Of a DNA stretch of 64,000 nucleotides, positions 1 through 11,959 are shown piece after piece. Source of the stretch: Utricularia gibba (Eukaryota > Streptophyta > Magnoliopsida > Lamiales > Lentibulariaceae); the NCBI GenBank assembly GCA_002189035.1, contig NEEC01000018.1, positions 62,001 to 126,000 of the forward strand, in the 5' to 3' direction. Positions within the stretch are counted from its first letter, which is position 1; each line of letters begins with the position of its first letter. The translations under genes and the position numbers were made by a program. The notes beneath the pieces were generated by a model. It searched no databases, was not told where the DNA came from, and saw only the letters and a program-made list of their open reading frames with translations.

Positions 1-1770
1 AGCACTACTTGTGGCCTAAGGAGTTCGTGATACACACTGATCATGAGTCTCTCAAACATTTGAAGGCTCAAGGAAAGTTAAATAGAAGACATGCTAAGTG
101 GATGGAATTCATTGACACATTTCCATATGTGATCAAATACAAGAAAGATACGAAGAATGTGGTTGTTGATGCTTTATCTCAAAGGTACACTCTTTTAGTC
201 AATCTTGATGCAAGAATTCTTGGATTTGCTTTCATCATTGACTTATATGCTCATGATCACGATTTTGGGGACATTTATAAGGCATGTGAACTTGCTCCAT
301 CTGGACTATTCTTTAAGAAAGATGGTTTTCTTTATAGGAAAGATAGGTTGTGCATTCCTTTTTGCTCCATACGTGATTTGATTGTTAGAGAAGCTCATGG
401 TGGGGGACTAATGGGACATTTTGGTGTTAAAAAGACTCTTGATACTCTCACCCAACATTTCTTTTGGCCACACATGAGAAGGGATGTTGAAAGAATTTGT
501 GATAGATGTATTTCTTGTAGGAAGGTTAAATCAACCACTGCCCCTAATGGTTTGTATACTCCACTCCCTACTCCTTCCCAACCATGAGAGGATATTTCTA
601 TGGACTTTGTTTTAGGCTTACCTCGTACCTAAAGGGGTAGAGATTCAATTTTTGTTGTTGTGCACAGGTTTTCAAAGATGGCACACTTTATTCCTTGCCA
701 TAAAACTGATGATGCATCTCATGTGGCTGATCTCTTCTTTAGAGAAGTTGTTAGACTTCATGGTATGCCTCTCACTATTGTCTCTGATCGAGATGCCAGA
801 TTTCTCAGTCACTTTTGGAGAGTTCTTTGGAGTAAACTTGGCACTAAGCTGTTGTACTCAACAACATGTCACCCTCAAACCGATGGGCAAACTGAGGAAA
901 CTAATTGCACACTTTCTACCTTACTTAGGATTATGATTAAATCAAATCTTAAGACTTGGGAGGAATGTTTGCCACTTGTTGAGTTTGCTTAAAATAGAAC
1001 CATGCATCTCACTACTAAATTATCTCCATTTGAAGTGGTTTATAGCTTTAATCCTCTTACACCTTTGGATATGTTACCTTTGCCTTGTGATGAGAAAGTT
1101 AGTTTAGATGGCAAGAAGAGAGCTGAAGAAATCAGAAGATTGCATGAAAAGGTGAAACAAGAGATTGAATGCAACAATGCAAAATATGCATCAGCAGAAA
1201 ATAAGGGGAGACGCAAAGTTGTATTCAAACCTGGCGATTGGGTTTGGCTTCATCTCAGGAAGGAGAGATTCCCTACCAAAAGGAAGTCCAAACTTCTACC
1301 TCGTGGAGATGGTCCTTTCCAAGTTGTTGAGCGCGTGAATGACAATGCATACAAGATAGATTTACCAGGTGAATATTCTGTTCATTCAACTTTCAATGTT
1401 GCTGATTTGTCTCCTTTCGAAATGGATACAGATTCAGGGACGAATCTTCCTAAAAAAGGGGGATGATGAGCCCCAGGAAGATAATGAAGTGTATTTAAAG
1501 AATGATGAGGAGTTTGTCCAAGTGAACACATTAGAGACAAAGATGATTCCACCAGGACCAATGACTAGAAGGATGAGAACATGTTGGATGTTATCGCGGA
1601 CATGTTCCAGGCCCGAATTTGGGTTTGAAGTGGATCGTGAGTGTCTATCAGCGCTTGTTCGAGTAAGGATTGGGCGAAAGAACGAAGCTAAGCCGAGGGC
1701 GAGAATGGAAAGGCATGTCGGCTCCTCTGCCGGTCCTCCAGTTAATTCCCCATCTCCTTCTACACTTTAG
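1..1770 (+). pseudogene. Ty3/gypsy retrotransposon pol remnant (RNase H end, integrase, C-terminal tail)
   Basis: A degraded polyprotein is read in one frame from base 9 to 1466. It starts in the RNase H/connection end ([13 protein letters not shown]), passes an H2C2 zinc-binding domain (the C-x2-C of CDRCISC is visible near 505-535), then the integrase core ([19 protein letters not shown] and [10 protein letters not shown] carry the D, D and E) and a C-terminal domain (FKPGDWVWLHLRKERFP, FNVADLSPF). In-frame stops lie at 585-587 (TGA where the family has Trp), about 630 (TAA where Gln is usual) and about 990 (TAA). A frameshift in the A/G run near 1450-1463 moves the tail (GPMTRRMRT) into another frame. 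The family looks like a chromovirus, perhaps CRM-related, by its integrase wording; the subgroup is inference. The 5' part lies outside the window. It is not functional. Confidence 0.9.
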
Positions 1771-1965
1771 TTTTTTTTTTACACTGATGTTTTTCCCCTT
1801 TTTTGGGGTTTTTTGGATATTTTGGAATCCTGGTTTGGGATTCCCTTCCCTGGTTTACTTAGTTTTTGCATGTTGCTTCTGCCTTTACTGATCTTCCTGT
1901 TTGGCGTGTTGCGTGATTCGCCAGCCGCTTGGTTGGTTTTTTTGCTTCAGTATCTTCTTACCCTC

Positions 1966-2695
1966 GCACGATTGTCTCTAAGGATGGGACTCAGAACCTC
2001 TCGTAGGTTGAGCTGCTCCCTTAATTCAAATAAGGCCTCTTCGGGCTAGATCCATGCTTTTCGAGGTAGAGCTGGATTTGCTTTTGAGCGTGTTTGCCAT
2101 TTCAAAGTCTGGCTGCAAGAGCCTTACTTTGGGGACCTTTTCAGGGCTTACACAGATGGTTTAGGAAAACGGTGCCCGAATCATACCAGGGCTTACCTTA
2201 GTCACTAGAGCCTGGGTTTAAAGGATACCACATTTTGGGGGGAGCCCCGAGTTGGTTTGTCGTGCCCATAACGGGCTCAAGCTTGGGGGATTTGCTTGAG
2301 CCTACATGACCAGGAGGTTGTGTGTCTTTTGCCAACCATTTAGTGGGGTTTTTCTTTGCCTTAATTTTTCCTTACGCGAGCTGAACCACTGCTAGGAGAG
2401 TGGGTCGCAACCCCTCTTGGGCTAAACAACTTCCCCAATCTGAAGCGGCCCTCTTCTGGCTGAAATCCTGTTGTTTTAAACAGGGGCAGATCTGCTATGG
2501 GTGCTCTTGCCGTCTCAAGATTCGGCAGTAAGGTTTGTACTTAAGGGCTTTTTTGGGGCTTATGTGAACGGTTTTAGAAAACCGGTGCTCGAATCGTACC
2601 AAGGCTTACCCTTGTCGTTGGGGCCTGGGTTTTTAGGATTTTTTATTTCGAGGGAGCTTCGAACTGATTTGCTGAGCCCATTGAGGGGCGCATGA
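1966..2695. repeat. Two-unit degenerate tandem repeat, period about 413 bp
   Basis: The block around 2130-2290 recurs at about 2543-2695. The landmark GGTGCCCGAATC at about 2171 matches GGTGCTCGAATC at about 2584, and both are followed by related TACCA-GGCTTACC and GGGCCTGGGTTT strings. Weaker similarity continues upstream (about 1966-2130 against 2378-2540). It is GC-richer than its surroundings and lies between a plus-strand gypsy remnant and a minus-strand Tat-like remnant, so it is probably an LTR or untranslated spacer of one of them. I see no coding function. Confidence 0.6.
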
Positions 2696-4050
2696 TTGCA
2701 AGGTTTGCCTGGTTGGTCGATATCCAGTGTGCAGATGCCGCATGGTGTCGAAAATTTAACTTTTAGATGCACGATTGAGGGCAACATACCGAATTTGTTG
2801 ATACCGGGTCAGCTGAGGATGATGTTATACGAGACCTCCAAATTCAGAATCAGAAACTCCAGTCTTTGCGTCCGATTTTTCCTTGATGCGCCGAATGTCA
2901 CGGGTAAGGTTATCTTCCTGATTGTTTGTACGGCTTGTTGATCGAATGCGTATAACTCCATGCGCATGGGACGGATATCTCCCTCGTGAGATGATGCCAG
3001 TAACTTGGCGACTTCCTTTTTCATAATGATGCAGGAAGACCCCTAATCAATAAGAATCCTTCTTACCTTGGTGCTTCCGCATATTCCTGATATCACCAGA
3101 GGTTCATTTCGCGTAGTTGGGCCGACTAGAATGTCTCTGTCAGAGAAATTGATTCCCTCCTTTTCCCAAGCAGCTTTCTCAATCGGACCTTTCCCGATCT
3201 CGAAGACTTCTCCTCTTTTGGCTTCGTCCAAATACCTCTTCTGTGCTTTCCCAGATTCATCGATTCCGGTCCCCCCCGGATATCACATGGATTACCAGAA
3301 TATAGGGGGCTACCTTGTGTCTGATGGGCGTTTCTCGAACTCTCCGGTACATCCTGTCCTCTATTGGGGTTCAGTCCTCAGCTGGCACTCAGGGTTTCCC
3401 TCACTGATGCTGTGGGGAATTTCGGATACTGGTTACCCTCATCCCTCAGACGTACGTTACCTCTCCTGCTCCGTTCTGCTATTGGCGTAGGATTTTACGT
3501 CGGATTATTTGTCCCTCCGCCAGCGAGATATTGTTCAACCATCCTTCTTATTATCCGGCAGTCGACCGTATTGTGCCTTGTTGTCCTGTGTATTTCACAA
3601 TAGGCATCCATTCTGATTGGTTCCACCTGATATATTTCATGGCGCTTGTTCGGCCGGGGGCCTGGTTGGGTTGCGCTTCTCGCTGCGAGATCGGATGGAT
3701 CTCTACACGGCTTTTCATCTCGGCCCTGAGGTCGTCATCAACTCGGATGTACTTCATGATTTTCCTTAGCAATTCTCCAAGATTCTATTCTGGGACTTTG
3801 ATAGACTCTATCCCAGTTTCGACGTTCCTAGGGCCCGCTTCATTATTTCCATCCTTTCCTTCAAGTCCAGCTGGGCATCCTACGCCAGGTAGTTGAATCG
3901 GTCGATGAATCTTCTCAACTCCCTATCTTTCCTGTGGTCATACCGAATAGAATGCAGTGCTGCCTATGAGGGTGGAGCTTCGATGTTGACAGCATATCGG
4001 GTAGTGAAGAGCAACAACAACTCCCGATAAGATACAGGCTGGGAGGCTTC
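2690..4050 (-). pseudogene. Tat/Ogre-like Ty3 gag-protease remnant (antisense)
   Basis: Read on the minus strand, the gag part near 3880-3960 (FIDRFNYLA) is followed by a CCHC-type knuckle at about 3555-3620. The knuckle appears as CEIHRTTRHNTVDC, that is C-x2-H-x4-H-x4-C, a variant I associate with Tat-lineage gags. A pre-protease segment at 3043-3231 (INFSDRDILVGPTTRNEPL) leads to a retropepsin core: RRILID just before 3043, then EVAKLLA to LEVSYNIILS at 2809-3020. HLKVKF at about 2750 is the usual start of the linker to reverse transcriptase. Frames change repeatedly and stops interrupt it. Reverse transcriptase is absent. Related copies lie at 19438-19726 and 32920-33480. Confidence 0.8.
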
Positions 4051-4055
4051 GGGTC

Positions 4056-4340
4056 CAACCCTTTCGCCGTTATGATTTCTTTTATTTATAGAAGAGGTCG
4101 ATCCATCCGAGTCCTGACTTCTACAAATGTCGATTGCTTTCTGCACCTGCTATGTGATATCACTTTTCAGATATCGGCTGCCTGCTCTGCCGTAGTTTGG
4201 CCGCTTTTCAAACTGTGCCATACGGCCATCGCTGTTAGATTTCTTACATATATTGATCTATCAGTTGGCATCATCCTGTCACAGCTCCTTTTGGCAGCCT
4301 TTCAGAAACCAATTTTCCTTATCCGAGTTATACCCTATCA
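4056..4340 (-). repeat. Dispersed repeat, upstream gag region of the Tat-like element
   Basis: About 285 bp here matches 19438-19726 in the same orientation. Both contain TTCTATTTATAGAAGAGGT-type and CTGCTATGTGATNTCACTTTTCA-type strings and both end near a CCTGTCACAACTCCTTTTG string. It adjoins the gag remnant that ends near 4050, so it is best read as the 5' (minus-strand) part of the same element family. Confidence 0.75.
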
Positions 4341-4349
4341 AAATTAAAT

Positions 4350-5100
4350 GTTTCATTTTATTAGGTGAGTGTAAAGTTGTTGATTATTGTAGAATATCTG
4401 AATAGATCATAATACTAATTTCATAGTTGAAGAAGATGTGTCAAGACCTAGATTCACACCTTTTGGAATAAGTATTGATGTCATGTTTCTCCAATAAGTA
4501 ACATAAGGTCTTATTATCCAATCAACTTAAATTCATAAGAAGATTGGATAAATTTTATTGAACATCACATAGGAACCAAATTATATAAAAAGAAAATCTT
4601 TCACATAACCATAGTAAAGCATGGTGTGGATATCATGTTTAGTTTAACTTACTCGACTCCCTAAATAGACACTAGGTTTAAAAAACTAACAAAGACAACC
4701 TAAAAATACAAGAACTAGCTTGGAAGTAAGCTCCATTTTGAACGGCCAATCTAGGATTAGAAACAAGAAGCACCAAAATGGCCGTTAGTGAGGGCAACCA
4801 CATCGGTGTCCCAAACACATGGAGAAATGGATGAAAAATTCCACATCAACTTCAACTCAACTGTGACATTTTCACCTATATCGATGGAGACTATGCGATG
4901 AAAATGATATAGATTTTTGTGGTGAAATTTTCTCATGGTGAAATATCAAACTGATTTTTCAATATATCATTCATTTTAAAATTCATGGAAATTTAAAGCA
5001 TACAACACATATTACATGATACATAAAACCCTACATAATATATAATTATAACTACATATGCATTACTCCATTCAATATCACCCAAGTTATCAACATCATG
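4350..5100. mobile_element. Probable left flank of the PIF/Harbinger element
   Basis: No gene is seen here. At about 4741-4783 an inverted pair, AACGGCCA and TGGCCGTT, sits about 30 bp apart. I have the impression that this motif is common upstream of ORF1 in plant PIF/Pong-type elements. With ORF1 at 5100-6030 and transposase from 6371, this stretch is probably the element's left non-coding part. I could not fix terminal inverted repeats or a TTA/TAA target duplication, so the left boundary is open. Confidence 0.35.
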
Positions 5101-6030
5101 TGTATTCATAGGATTGCTTGCATTGGCACTTGTTTCATTTTTTAAGTTCCACCAAATGATCTTTCATTTGAAACTGCACAAGATGCCATAACTTGTATCA
5201 TTGCTTCAACATAATACTCTCTTTGTATTGGATCGATCTTCTTCATATCATATCCAAAAACCTTTTAAGCATTACTCCACATCAAAGCTATTGTTTGCCT
5301 ATCATAATTTTTTTGATGGATTTTACAGCATTTCTTGATCTCCTCAATCGCCTTAGTCAATTTATCTAATTTTTCATCAAATGCATTTGCTTGTGTAAAT
5401 AATTCAGCTTCAGCCTTACTTTTTAATTTCCTTTTAGCAGCTTTTTGTCCTGTTGGATATTGTTCTAGTGGTATCTCATCAAGTGTAGCATCAATAGGAT
5501 TTTCTTAGGAGCTTTGTAGGTTTTACTCTCCAGAACTTAGCTTAATTCTTTTGAGTTTTTTATTAGACACCACCTAAAAAACGATTAGTAAATATTAGCA
5601 AATATGTAAAATTTAAATAAAATATTATTTTACCTTAATCCATTTTTGTTGTCCTCGAAGCTTTCTCCACGCATCATCAAATAAAATCACATTTTGTCTC
5701 CGCATGATAAGCGCCCAATGCTAACTCCATATATTTTTCATCATTCCAACCACTTCTTTGTTGAGATGTGGCATGGACATAGTGACCTTCGAATTTATGA
5801 ACTTGTTGACTGACTTCACTCCATTTCTTTCGTAGTGCTCCTACATCTCTTTTATATTGGACATCTTGTGAGACTTCATCAAATACCTCTTTTACACGTA
5901 CCCAAAATCCTACTATTGGGTCTTTGGAAGTATTTAACCAAGCAGAAACAAGGAAACTGGTTTCAAGGTTGACCAACGAGGCTGTTGCACTCTTTTTTGG
6001 AGCCATGGAGGAACAAACTTGGTTGAACAC
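5100..6030 (-). pseudogene. PIF/Harbinger ORF1 (Myb/SANT-like DNA-binding protein), decayed
   Basis: The minus-strand reading from ATG at 6030 gives the Myb/SANT trihelix-like protein of PIF/Pong elements: LVSAWLNTSKDPIVG, then FWVRV, LRKKWSEVSQQVHKFEGHY and QQRSGWNDE. A 1-base frameshift near 5675 (after KCDFI) precedes DDAWRKLRGQQKWI and a splice donor near 5633. The second exon (below about 5570) shows LKRIKLSSGE, a stop, then PLEQYPTGQKAAKRKLK and a helical C-terminal part to about 5100. In this family ORF1 binds DNA and helps the transposase. It is divergent from the transposase at 6371, as in autonomous elements, and cannot make an intact protein. Confidence 0.8.
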
Positions 6031-6370
6031 TCACAAAATATTAGAAGTAGAAAATCAAACTACATGTGATTCACTAAATAACTTGAATATATATGCACAA
6101 TGGTTCATTTAGGTCACATCAAAAGATATTCTCTTTTGATTGATAGTTCATTTAGATCACATCAAAAGATAATATTCTCTTTGGATTGATAGTTTATTTA
6201 GGTCACATCAGATTCCTAACTAACCAATTGCATTCAAGATTCTTTTCTTGGCAAGTGATGATCACATGTGATTCTTGTTCACATGCGTATGCAAAAGTGA
6301 GTTGACACATTAATATAAATCAATTCTTTTTATTTTTTCACTTGCATCGATCATATCAAAAAACTTCTCA

Positions 6371-8280
6371 ATGGCAACTTCTGATTCTTCACCTGATTAT
6401 CTTTCTTCACAAGATCCTTTTGACAATATTCTTGATCTATTGGTTTTTTGTTCTCCAGACTACTACTACAATGTTAGCATCACAGGATCTGAACAATCAA
6501 CAAGCTGCATCAGTCAAAAAAAAGCATCGCTATATAGAACAGTGTCGTGAAAGTGGCCATGAACGCCTTATGGCTGATTATTTCTATGCATCTTCTACTT
6601 ATCCAGATGAGTATTTTCGTCGTCGGTTTAAAATGAAAATACCTCTATTTCTAAGGATCATGGGTGCACTTGAAGCACACTATGAGTATTTCCAATCTCA
6701 ATTTGATTGCACTGGCCGTATAAGTTTTTCTAGTCATAAAAAATGTACTATTGCTCTTCTTATGTTAGCATATGGATGCAGAGCCAATATGCTGAATGAG
6801 CACATTCGCATGGGGGAAACAACATTGCTTCAATGCCTTCAAAACTTTGTTATTGGAATAAGAGATATTTTTGAGGAACAATATCTTAGACAACCAACTC
6901 CAATAGATTTAGATCGATTACTTCAATTAGAAGAGGATAGAGGTTTTTCAGGTATGTTAGGAAGTATTGATTGCATGCATTGGGAATGGAGGAATTGTCC
7001 TACTGCATGAAAAGGGCAATATACTTGTGGTGATCATGGTTGCCCTACATTGGTGTTATAAGTTATAGTGATAACACATATTTTTGAGTGATGGAGTACA
7101 TGGAAATTACTCATATTGTGCTACAAAAATTAAGTTTTATTGCCTAGTTCTATATTTTTGTGCATAGTACCGTAGTTACGTTATTTTAGTCTTATTTGGG
7201 ACTAAATCAACGCCTTCTAACAGTTTCCTTCAAGCAATGCAGCACAAGTCGCAACACAAATCCCAAGGAGCCGTATATGAACAGTGTAATGGTAGAAGAT
7301 GAGGCCAAAGTCTGAAAAGCAGTACACACAAAATCCAAGGAAGGAAAAAAGTAGGATTTTGGACAAAAAGGGGACAAGATGGAGAGAGAAGCAGATCTCC
7401 CCATTGGAGACTCACGACACGCTTTCTGGAGAATTTTTTTGGGGGAAGAAGGAAGGGGGACGAAGACCCTGAAGAACCAGTTCTCATTGAAGATTTACTT
7501 TCGTTCTTGATGCATACTGTGCCTAGCTAAGACTAGTTTTAGATTTACTTCGTGAACAATTTGTCCTTTCTATTTCTGTTATGCACTGCCTGTTGTTGTT
7601 TAACTTTGAAACCAGAATGTTGCCCTAGGATATGCTATGAAAACGTTTTTCTTTCCCTTGTTATGAGTGGCTAAGCACTTAGGGGGTGCCTTGGGGTGAA
7701 AGGGGGAGAAATGTGCTAATCAATCTTAGATCTAATCAATTCATAGGTCACGTCACTTCCTTAACAAACCAAGATAGATCCAGGAGGGAAAGTAGTGAAA
7801 CCTAGCTTAACAACCCTAATTAGAGGTAGACCAAATATTAAGGGGAAAACAAGAGTTCGGGTAGACCTAGACCTTGTGAGTTAGTTGTTTGATTTATGGT
7901 TTGTATAAACTTATTTAGTGATGAGCATACATCCCCTAGGAGTCCCAAGGCATCACCCACTTCATCCTAGAAACAACCTAGTTCCAAAGCTTGTTACTTT
8001 TCTTTGCTGCATTTCATCGTAGTCTTGCCTTAGTCCTAGTTAAGACTAAATTTACCAACGTGACACTGATTTCATGCATCGATCATAACCACTATGCTCA
8101 TAATTGTATTATGATTGAATGTGTGTTAGGTTATAAATTTATTTGATAGGAAAAATTGCAATTTAACGACGTTGCATTTCATCAAGAAGCATGCAGAAAT
8201 GATATAGAGAGGGCTTTAGGTATTCTTCAAGCTCGTTTTGCTATTGTTCGTCAGTCAGCTCATATATGATGTTGGTGGAT
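6371..8280 (+). pseudogene. PIF/Harbinger transposase (HARBI1/ALP1-like), split by an LTR
   Basis: An ATG at 6371 opens a frame (MATSDSSPDYLSSQDPFDNI) that shifts near 6470 into the main transposase frame. That frame shows YFRRRFKMKIPLFLRIM, then LMLAYGCRANMLNEHIRMGE, and GMLGSIDCMHWEWRNCPTA with the first catalytic Asp. A TGA near 7008 replaces the expected Trp, and frame ends at PTLVL near 7060. The C-terminal part resumes at about 8178 (QEACRNDIERALGILQARFAIVRQ) with the catalytic Glu. Between them lies a 1.1-kb LTR-like repeat, and the segment with the second Asp (usually GSNNDI) is missing. It is a DDE transposase fossil. Host domesticated relatives exist but are intact, unlike this one. 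Confidence 0.88.
7069..8184 (+). mobile_element. LTR-like repeat copy A (TGATA...TCA family) inside the transposase
   Basis: The block starts TGATAACACATATTTTTGAG and matches copy F at 13037-13967 along its length: GGGACTAAAT, AGCAATGCAGC, CCTTGACAAA-type and AAGATAGAT strings occur in the same order. It carries the family's near-terminal string ATAAATTTATTTGATA and ends near TTTCATCA at 8184. Flanking pentamers (TATAG, AGAAG) do not match, so no target duplication is seen. This suggests loss at an edge or recombination. No internal coding domain is present. Confidence 0.7.
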
Positions 8281-8990
8281 GTTAAGTGTCATTTTCTAGT
8301 TAATTATTAGGTATTATTATGTGTTAATTATGTATTAAATTGCCCAATTAGGAATTATATTGATAAATAATTGTATTTCCTTAGAAAAATCTCAATTTCT
8401 TATTTTGTATATATTTTCTGTCTTTTTTTCGTGTTCTTTAACCCAGGCATGTTAGGAGACTGTCGTGGAGTATTGCAGGAGTATTGTAGGTGGTCAGAGT
8501 CTGAATTTTCGTGCCTTGTACACGACTTGGAACAATTGTAGGCAGAAGAATGACACTGGTCAAGGCCCTGACTTACGGCATGTCAGAGTCTGCAGAAATG
8601 ATTGGACGCTAACTTGCACGCAAGACAGAAGGAATGATGAGGAGGGGGGCCAGAGGAGTTAATGCATGTGAGGAGTGATATAAAACCAATTGGAGCACTT
8701 AGTTTCGGACTTTTGAACCTTTGTTTCTTGACTTAGAACTTTTAAGTTCTTCCTCCCCTCAAGGAGGAATAACTCTTAACTTCCAATTTCATTTCTGTTT
8801 TCATGGCCTTTTGTGGCTAAAACTCTTTCTGGGAGAAGATGAAGTTTCCTTCCAATTCCTGAGCAATACACTCGATTCTTCGTTGAATTCAATTCAGATT
8901 CTGCATACTTCCACGCGTCTTGTTGCAGTCTTTATGTAACGACTCCTAGTCAAGGTCCATGAGTAGTAGGCCACTCCTAAATGCTTTGTC
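8270..8990 (+). repeat. LTR-like repeat, second family, direct copy
   Basis: The block begins near TGTTGGTGGATG right after the transposase fragment. It contains a TATA-like GATATAAAACC at about 8680, and ends around the CTCCTAGTCAAGGTCCATGAG string near 8965. An inverted homologue lies at about 11960-12560: AATGACACTGGTCAAGGCCC here corresponds to AATGACACTAGTCAGGGCC there on the minus strand, followed by parallel ATGTTAGAGT and TTTTCATGG strings. The TATA box and ends suggest a retroelement LTR, but no coding region is attached. The right edge overlaps the hAT remnant and is uncertain. Confidence 0.5.
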
Positions 8991-10010
8991 CAAAAGAACG
9001 ATTGACACTGGTGGAGTAATAATATCTTTGGCCATTCTAGCCAAAATAAAAAAAAAACTTATGAAATTGCTTTTCCACCAAGTTATTATATCAAATGAAT
9101 CATCATCATTCCCTTCAATTATAGAAGTATTGTTATATAACATGTATTCTTCATGAAAAGGTGTAGAAGAACTATGTACACTACGAATTATAACAAGAGG
9201 ATTAATAGAAAAGAAAAAATGAAGTAAAAAGCATAGAATCACTTACATTCACATTAGTACTCAGACCATATTCAACTTGATATATGTCATACATAATTGA
9301 ATATTAAAAATTGCATCAAACTCTATTTTTGACATATTAATAGTAAAATCAATTTGTTCAAGAAAACATTTGTTGAACACATCAAGAAGAATTTTTAAAC
9401 TATTTCCTTTACCCTAGGATCAAGAATTGTTGCAATAAGATACAAATTAGGAATTTTATGATAATATTTCAAAAATGTTTTTGTATTTATACTATTATTT
9501 GATCAAAAGGGGACAGTCTTGAAAATTTACTAAAAACATAGAAAATATGAATAAGTAATTGGAAAACCAAGTGTGCAATTCAATAATAAGAATCATTTAA
9601 TAATTTAGTAGGGTAATAGAAAGCAAATTAACAAGTGGTATAATGCATAAGATGTGCTACCATTTCATGAGGCATTTTAAAAGGCGACAATGTAACAAGC
9701 ACATCATAAGTAAAATTCTATCTAGTTTTGCAATCAATCAAAAAACAATCAAAATCCAAGATTATGCTTAGAAAATAAGCATTTCAATTCATCTCTTCTT
9801 GCACCACAATGATTAAGATGCGATACCATTTTTAAAAAAAGGTCTAATGAGAGAATCGACTTTATGCAATCCATTTTAAACATATAAATTTAGAATATGA
9901 CATCCACATTTATTATGAAAGAATTACATCTAATAATGGTAATAAGTCGGTTTTCAAAAGAGATATAGCATTGTTGTTAGTTGAAACATTATTCATGGGG
10001 AATAAAAAAA
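8946..10010 (-). pseudogene. hAT transposase remnant (RICESLEEPER/DAYSLEEPER-like)
   Basis: On the minus strand, 8946-9150 reads FDIITWWKSNFISFFFILARMAKDIITPPVS. This matches the hAT C-terminal dimerisation domain (usually FD-LSWWK-N--RFP-LS-MARDIL-IP-S). Further up, near 9880-9905, the peptide CHILNLYV followed by NGLHKVDSLIRP matches the conserved CAHILNLIVQ-GL segment, and near 9985-10010 MNNVSTNNNAISLLK matches the catalytic DNASxN-AI-LK region. Stops and frameshifts are numerous between these landmarks. The element is dead, and its N-terminal zinc finger and terminal repeats were not found. Confidence 0.75.
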
Positions 10011-10779
10011 TTTTTGAAGAAATTCCATATTATTTTTTGAAAGCTAATATTTTTTTCTAGAAAAAATTCCATTCTCATGACAAACACTTATAACTATCTT
10101 ATAAATCAAGATCCAATATATGGAAGAGGTTAATGCTTGAAACCTATCATTTTTTTCTGCAGATTCCAATCATTATTAATCCAAAAGCATATGAATATAA
10201 TATAATTTTCATTGTCTATACCAAGTTAACTATCACAAGTTAAAAAAAATTTAATAGAACTCAAAGATTTGAAATTGGAAATCAACTTTTTCTGTAAAAT
10301 ATTGAAATTATGTAAAATAATATTTCTAACTCGTTTCTTCAACAAATTTTAAATATAAAAAACACAAAACACAAAAGAGCGTAGTACGAGTGTCGATCTG
10401 AAGGAGTTGAGTTTTATGAAAAATGTTTTGTAGAAAACTTTTACAAATTGTCATGGTTTTATAAAAGAGGATTTTGAAGTACAAAAATAAAATTTATAAC
10501 GCAAGTATGGACTTTAACTATAAGACACAGTTTCTGGGAAATGGACTCCATTTTATTCTTTTGTATATCCTTGCCTCGTCTTTCATTGATTCCTTCTGAA
10601 TAGTTGGTTATAGGAGCAAAGAATAGCCTACTCTCCTTTACATTCTGATTAATAAGGAGGTATGAAAATAGCTTTATGTGATTCCTCCTTGGATAATGGG
10701 AGCTGAGACAAGTTTTTCTTTCAAAATATCAAAAACATTTTTCCAATAAGATAGAAGGAAAATTCTAAAAGTGTTGCAT

Positions 10780-11900
10780 GCCTCAAGGTTTTTCCATCAA
10801 AAGATATTTATAAAGCTAAACTAGCATTCTACAACACATTCATAAAGAAAATAATGCAGTAGTGGTAACTCCAGGTCGATCCACAAGGAGCAAATGATTT
10901 TTAGTCGCTAGCCCTATGCACAAGCGGGATGAAACAAGGGGCTTTTGTCGAGTAGTTGTTTTCTACTCTAAGGAAATTACTAAAAATTCAAAAAATGGTT
11001 TCCACATTAAAGACAACAAATAGGATACGTAAATCAGCATTTTTGGAAGTTTAAGAGTAAATATTTCACTTAATATGAAAAGTAATCATGTTGGAAAGAA
11101 ACTTACGCAACTTCAAGTTACTGTTTCGATTCATGCATGAAAGCAGTAAATAAAACAACAAGAAAGCACGTTCATGCAAGTAAACAAAGCAATATGGTTA
11201 AGGTTTAAACTGGAAATGTCAAGTGAACTAGCAAAAAGCTAAAATGCAGAAATAAAGTGCCGAAAATAAAAGAAGTTGTTTACGTCTCTAGATCAATTCT
11301 TGCACACCCATCAGCATCTCATTCTCGTTAGGTTGGTTCTGAAACTTTGCTAGGAGGATTCCAAGTGCTCTGCTACAATTTTGGATGATAGAGGTGGTTC
11401 CAGTGTCACTCTAGAACTACTTTTGTTGTCGTCTTCGTGCATACAGGTCTCTATCCTTTGGGGTTTTAAGCACTGGAGTTGAGTTCCACTGTCATGCTGG
11501 AACTGTCCCTCCATCATCTTCTTCCCTGAGACTAGTTCGAATTAACCGAAAAATTGCTCCCAACGTTTGAAAAATTTGTTCTCTCTCTCTTCTCGATCGC
11601 CTACTCCTGTTGCATGGCTTGGGAAGGCTAGCTTTTCCTAGCCTTGGCCGTCCTTGTTCCATGTTTCCCACTAGTATCTTATCTCCTCATGCATGCAGAC
11701 GCGTAATTCCTATTTTTCCCTTGGACTAATAAATCCTGTGTAGAGTGGTTAGAATACATGACCTAGCCTAAATGGGCTGGTCGTTCCTAGGTCTGGATGA
11801 ACAATGTGTCTACCCCAACAAGAAGATTGATGCAAAATAGGCCCACATGCGTTTTACGCACACAAAATTTACTAACATTAGTTTTCACGTTTTCATCAGT
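10780..11900 (-). repeat. Possible LTR of a third family with GGTCGATCC motif
   Basis: At about 10875 the string CCAGGTCGATCCACAAGGAG resembles the GGTCGATCACAAG motif near the 3' end of the TGATA-family LTRs elsewhere in the window, in the minus orientation. The rest does not align clearly with those copies. A possible other end is TTTTCATCA near 11897, which reads TGATGAAAA on the minus strand. No ORF is present. Boundaries and family are inference. Confidence 0.35.
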
Positions 11901-11959
11901 TCTAGCTTGCCTAAATCCTTACCCTAACAATGAAAAAGAACACAAATAGGGTTGGAGAT

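Noticed and set aside
7207-7487. Two overlapping minus-strand frames of 65 and 85 aa
   Set aside because: They lie wholly inside the LTR copy A and have no recognisable domain.
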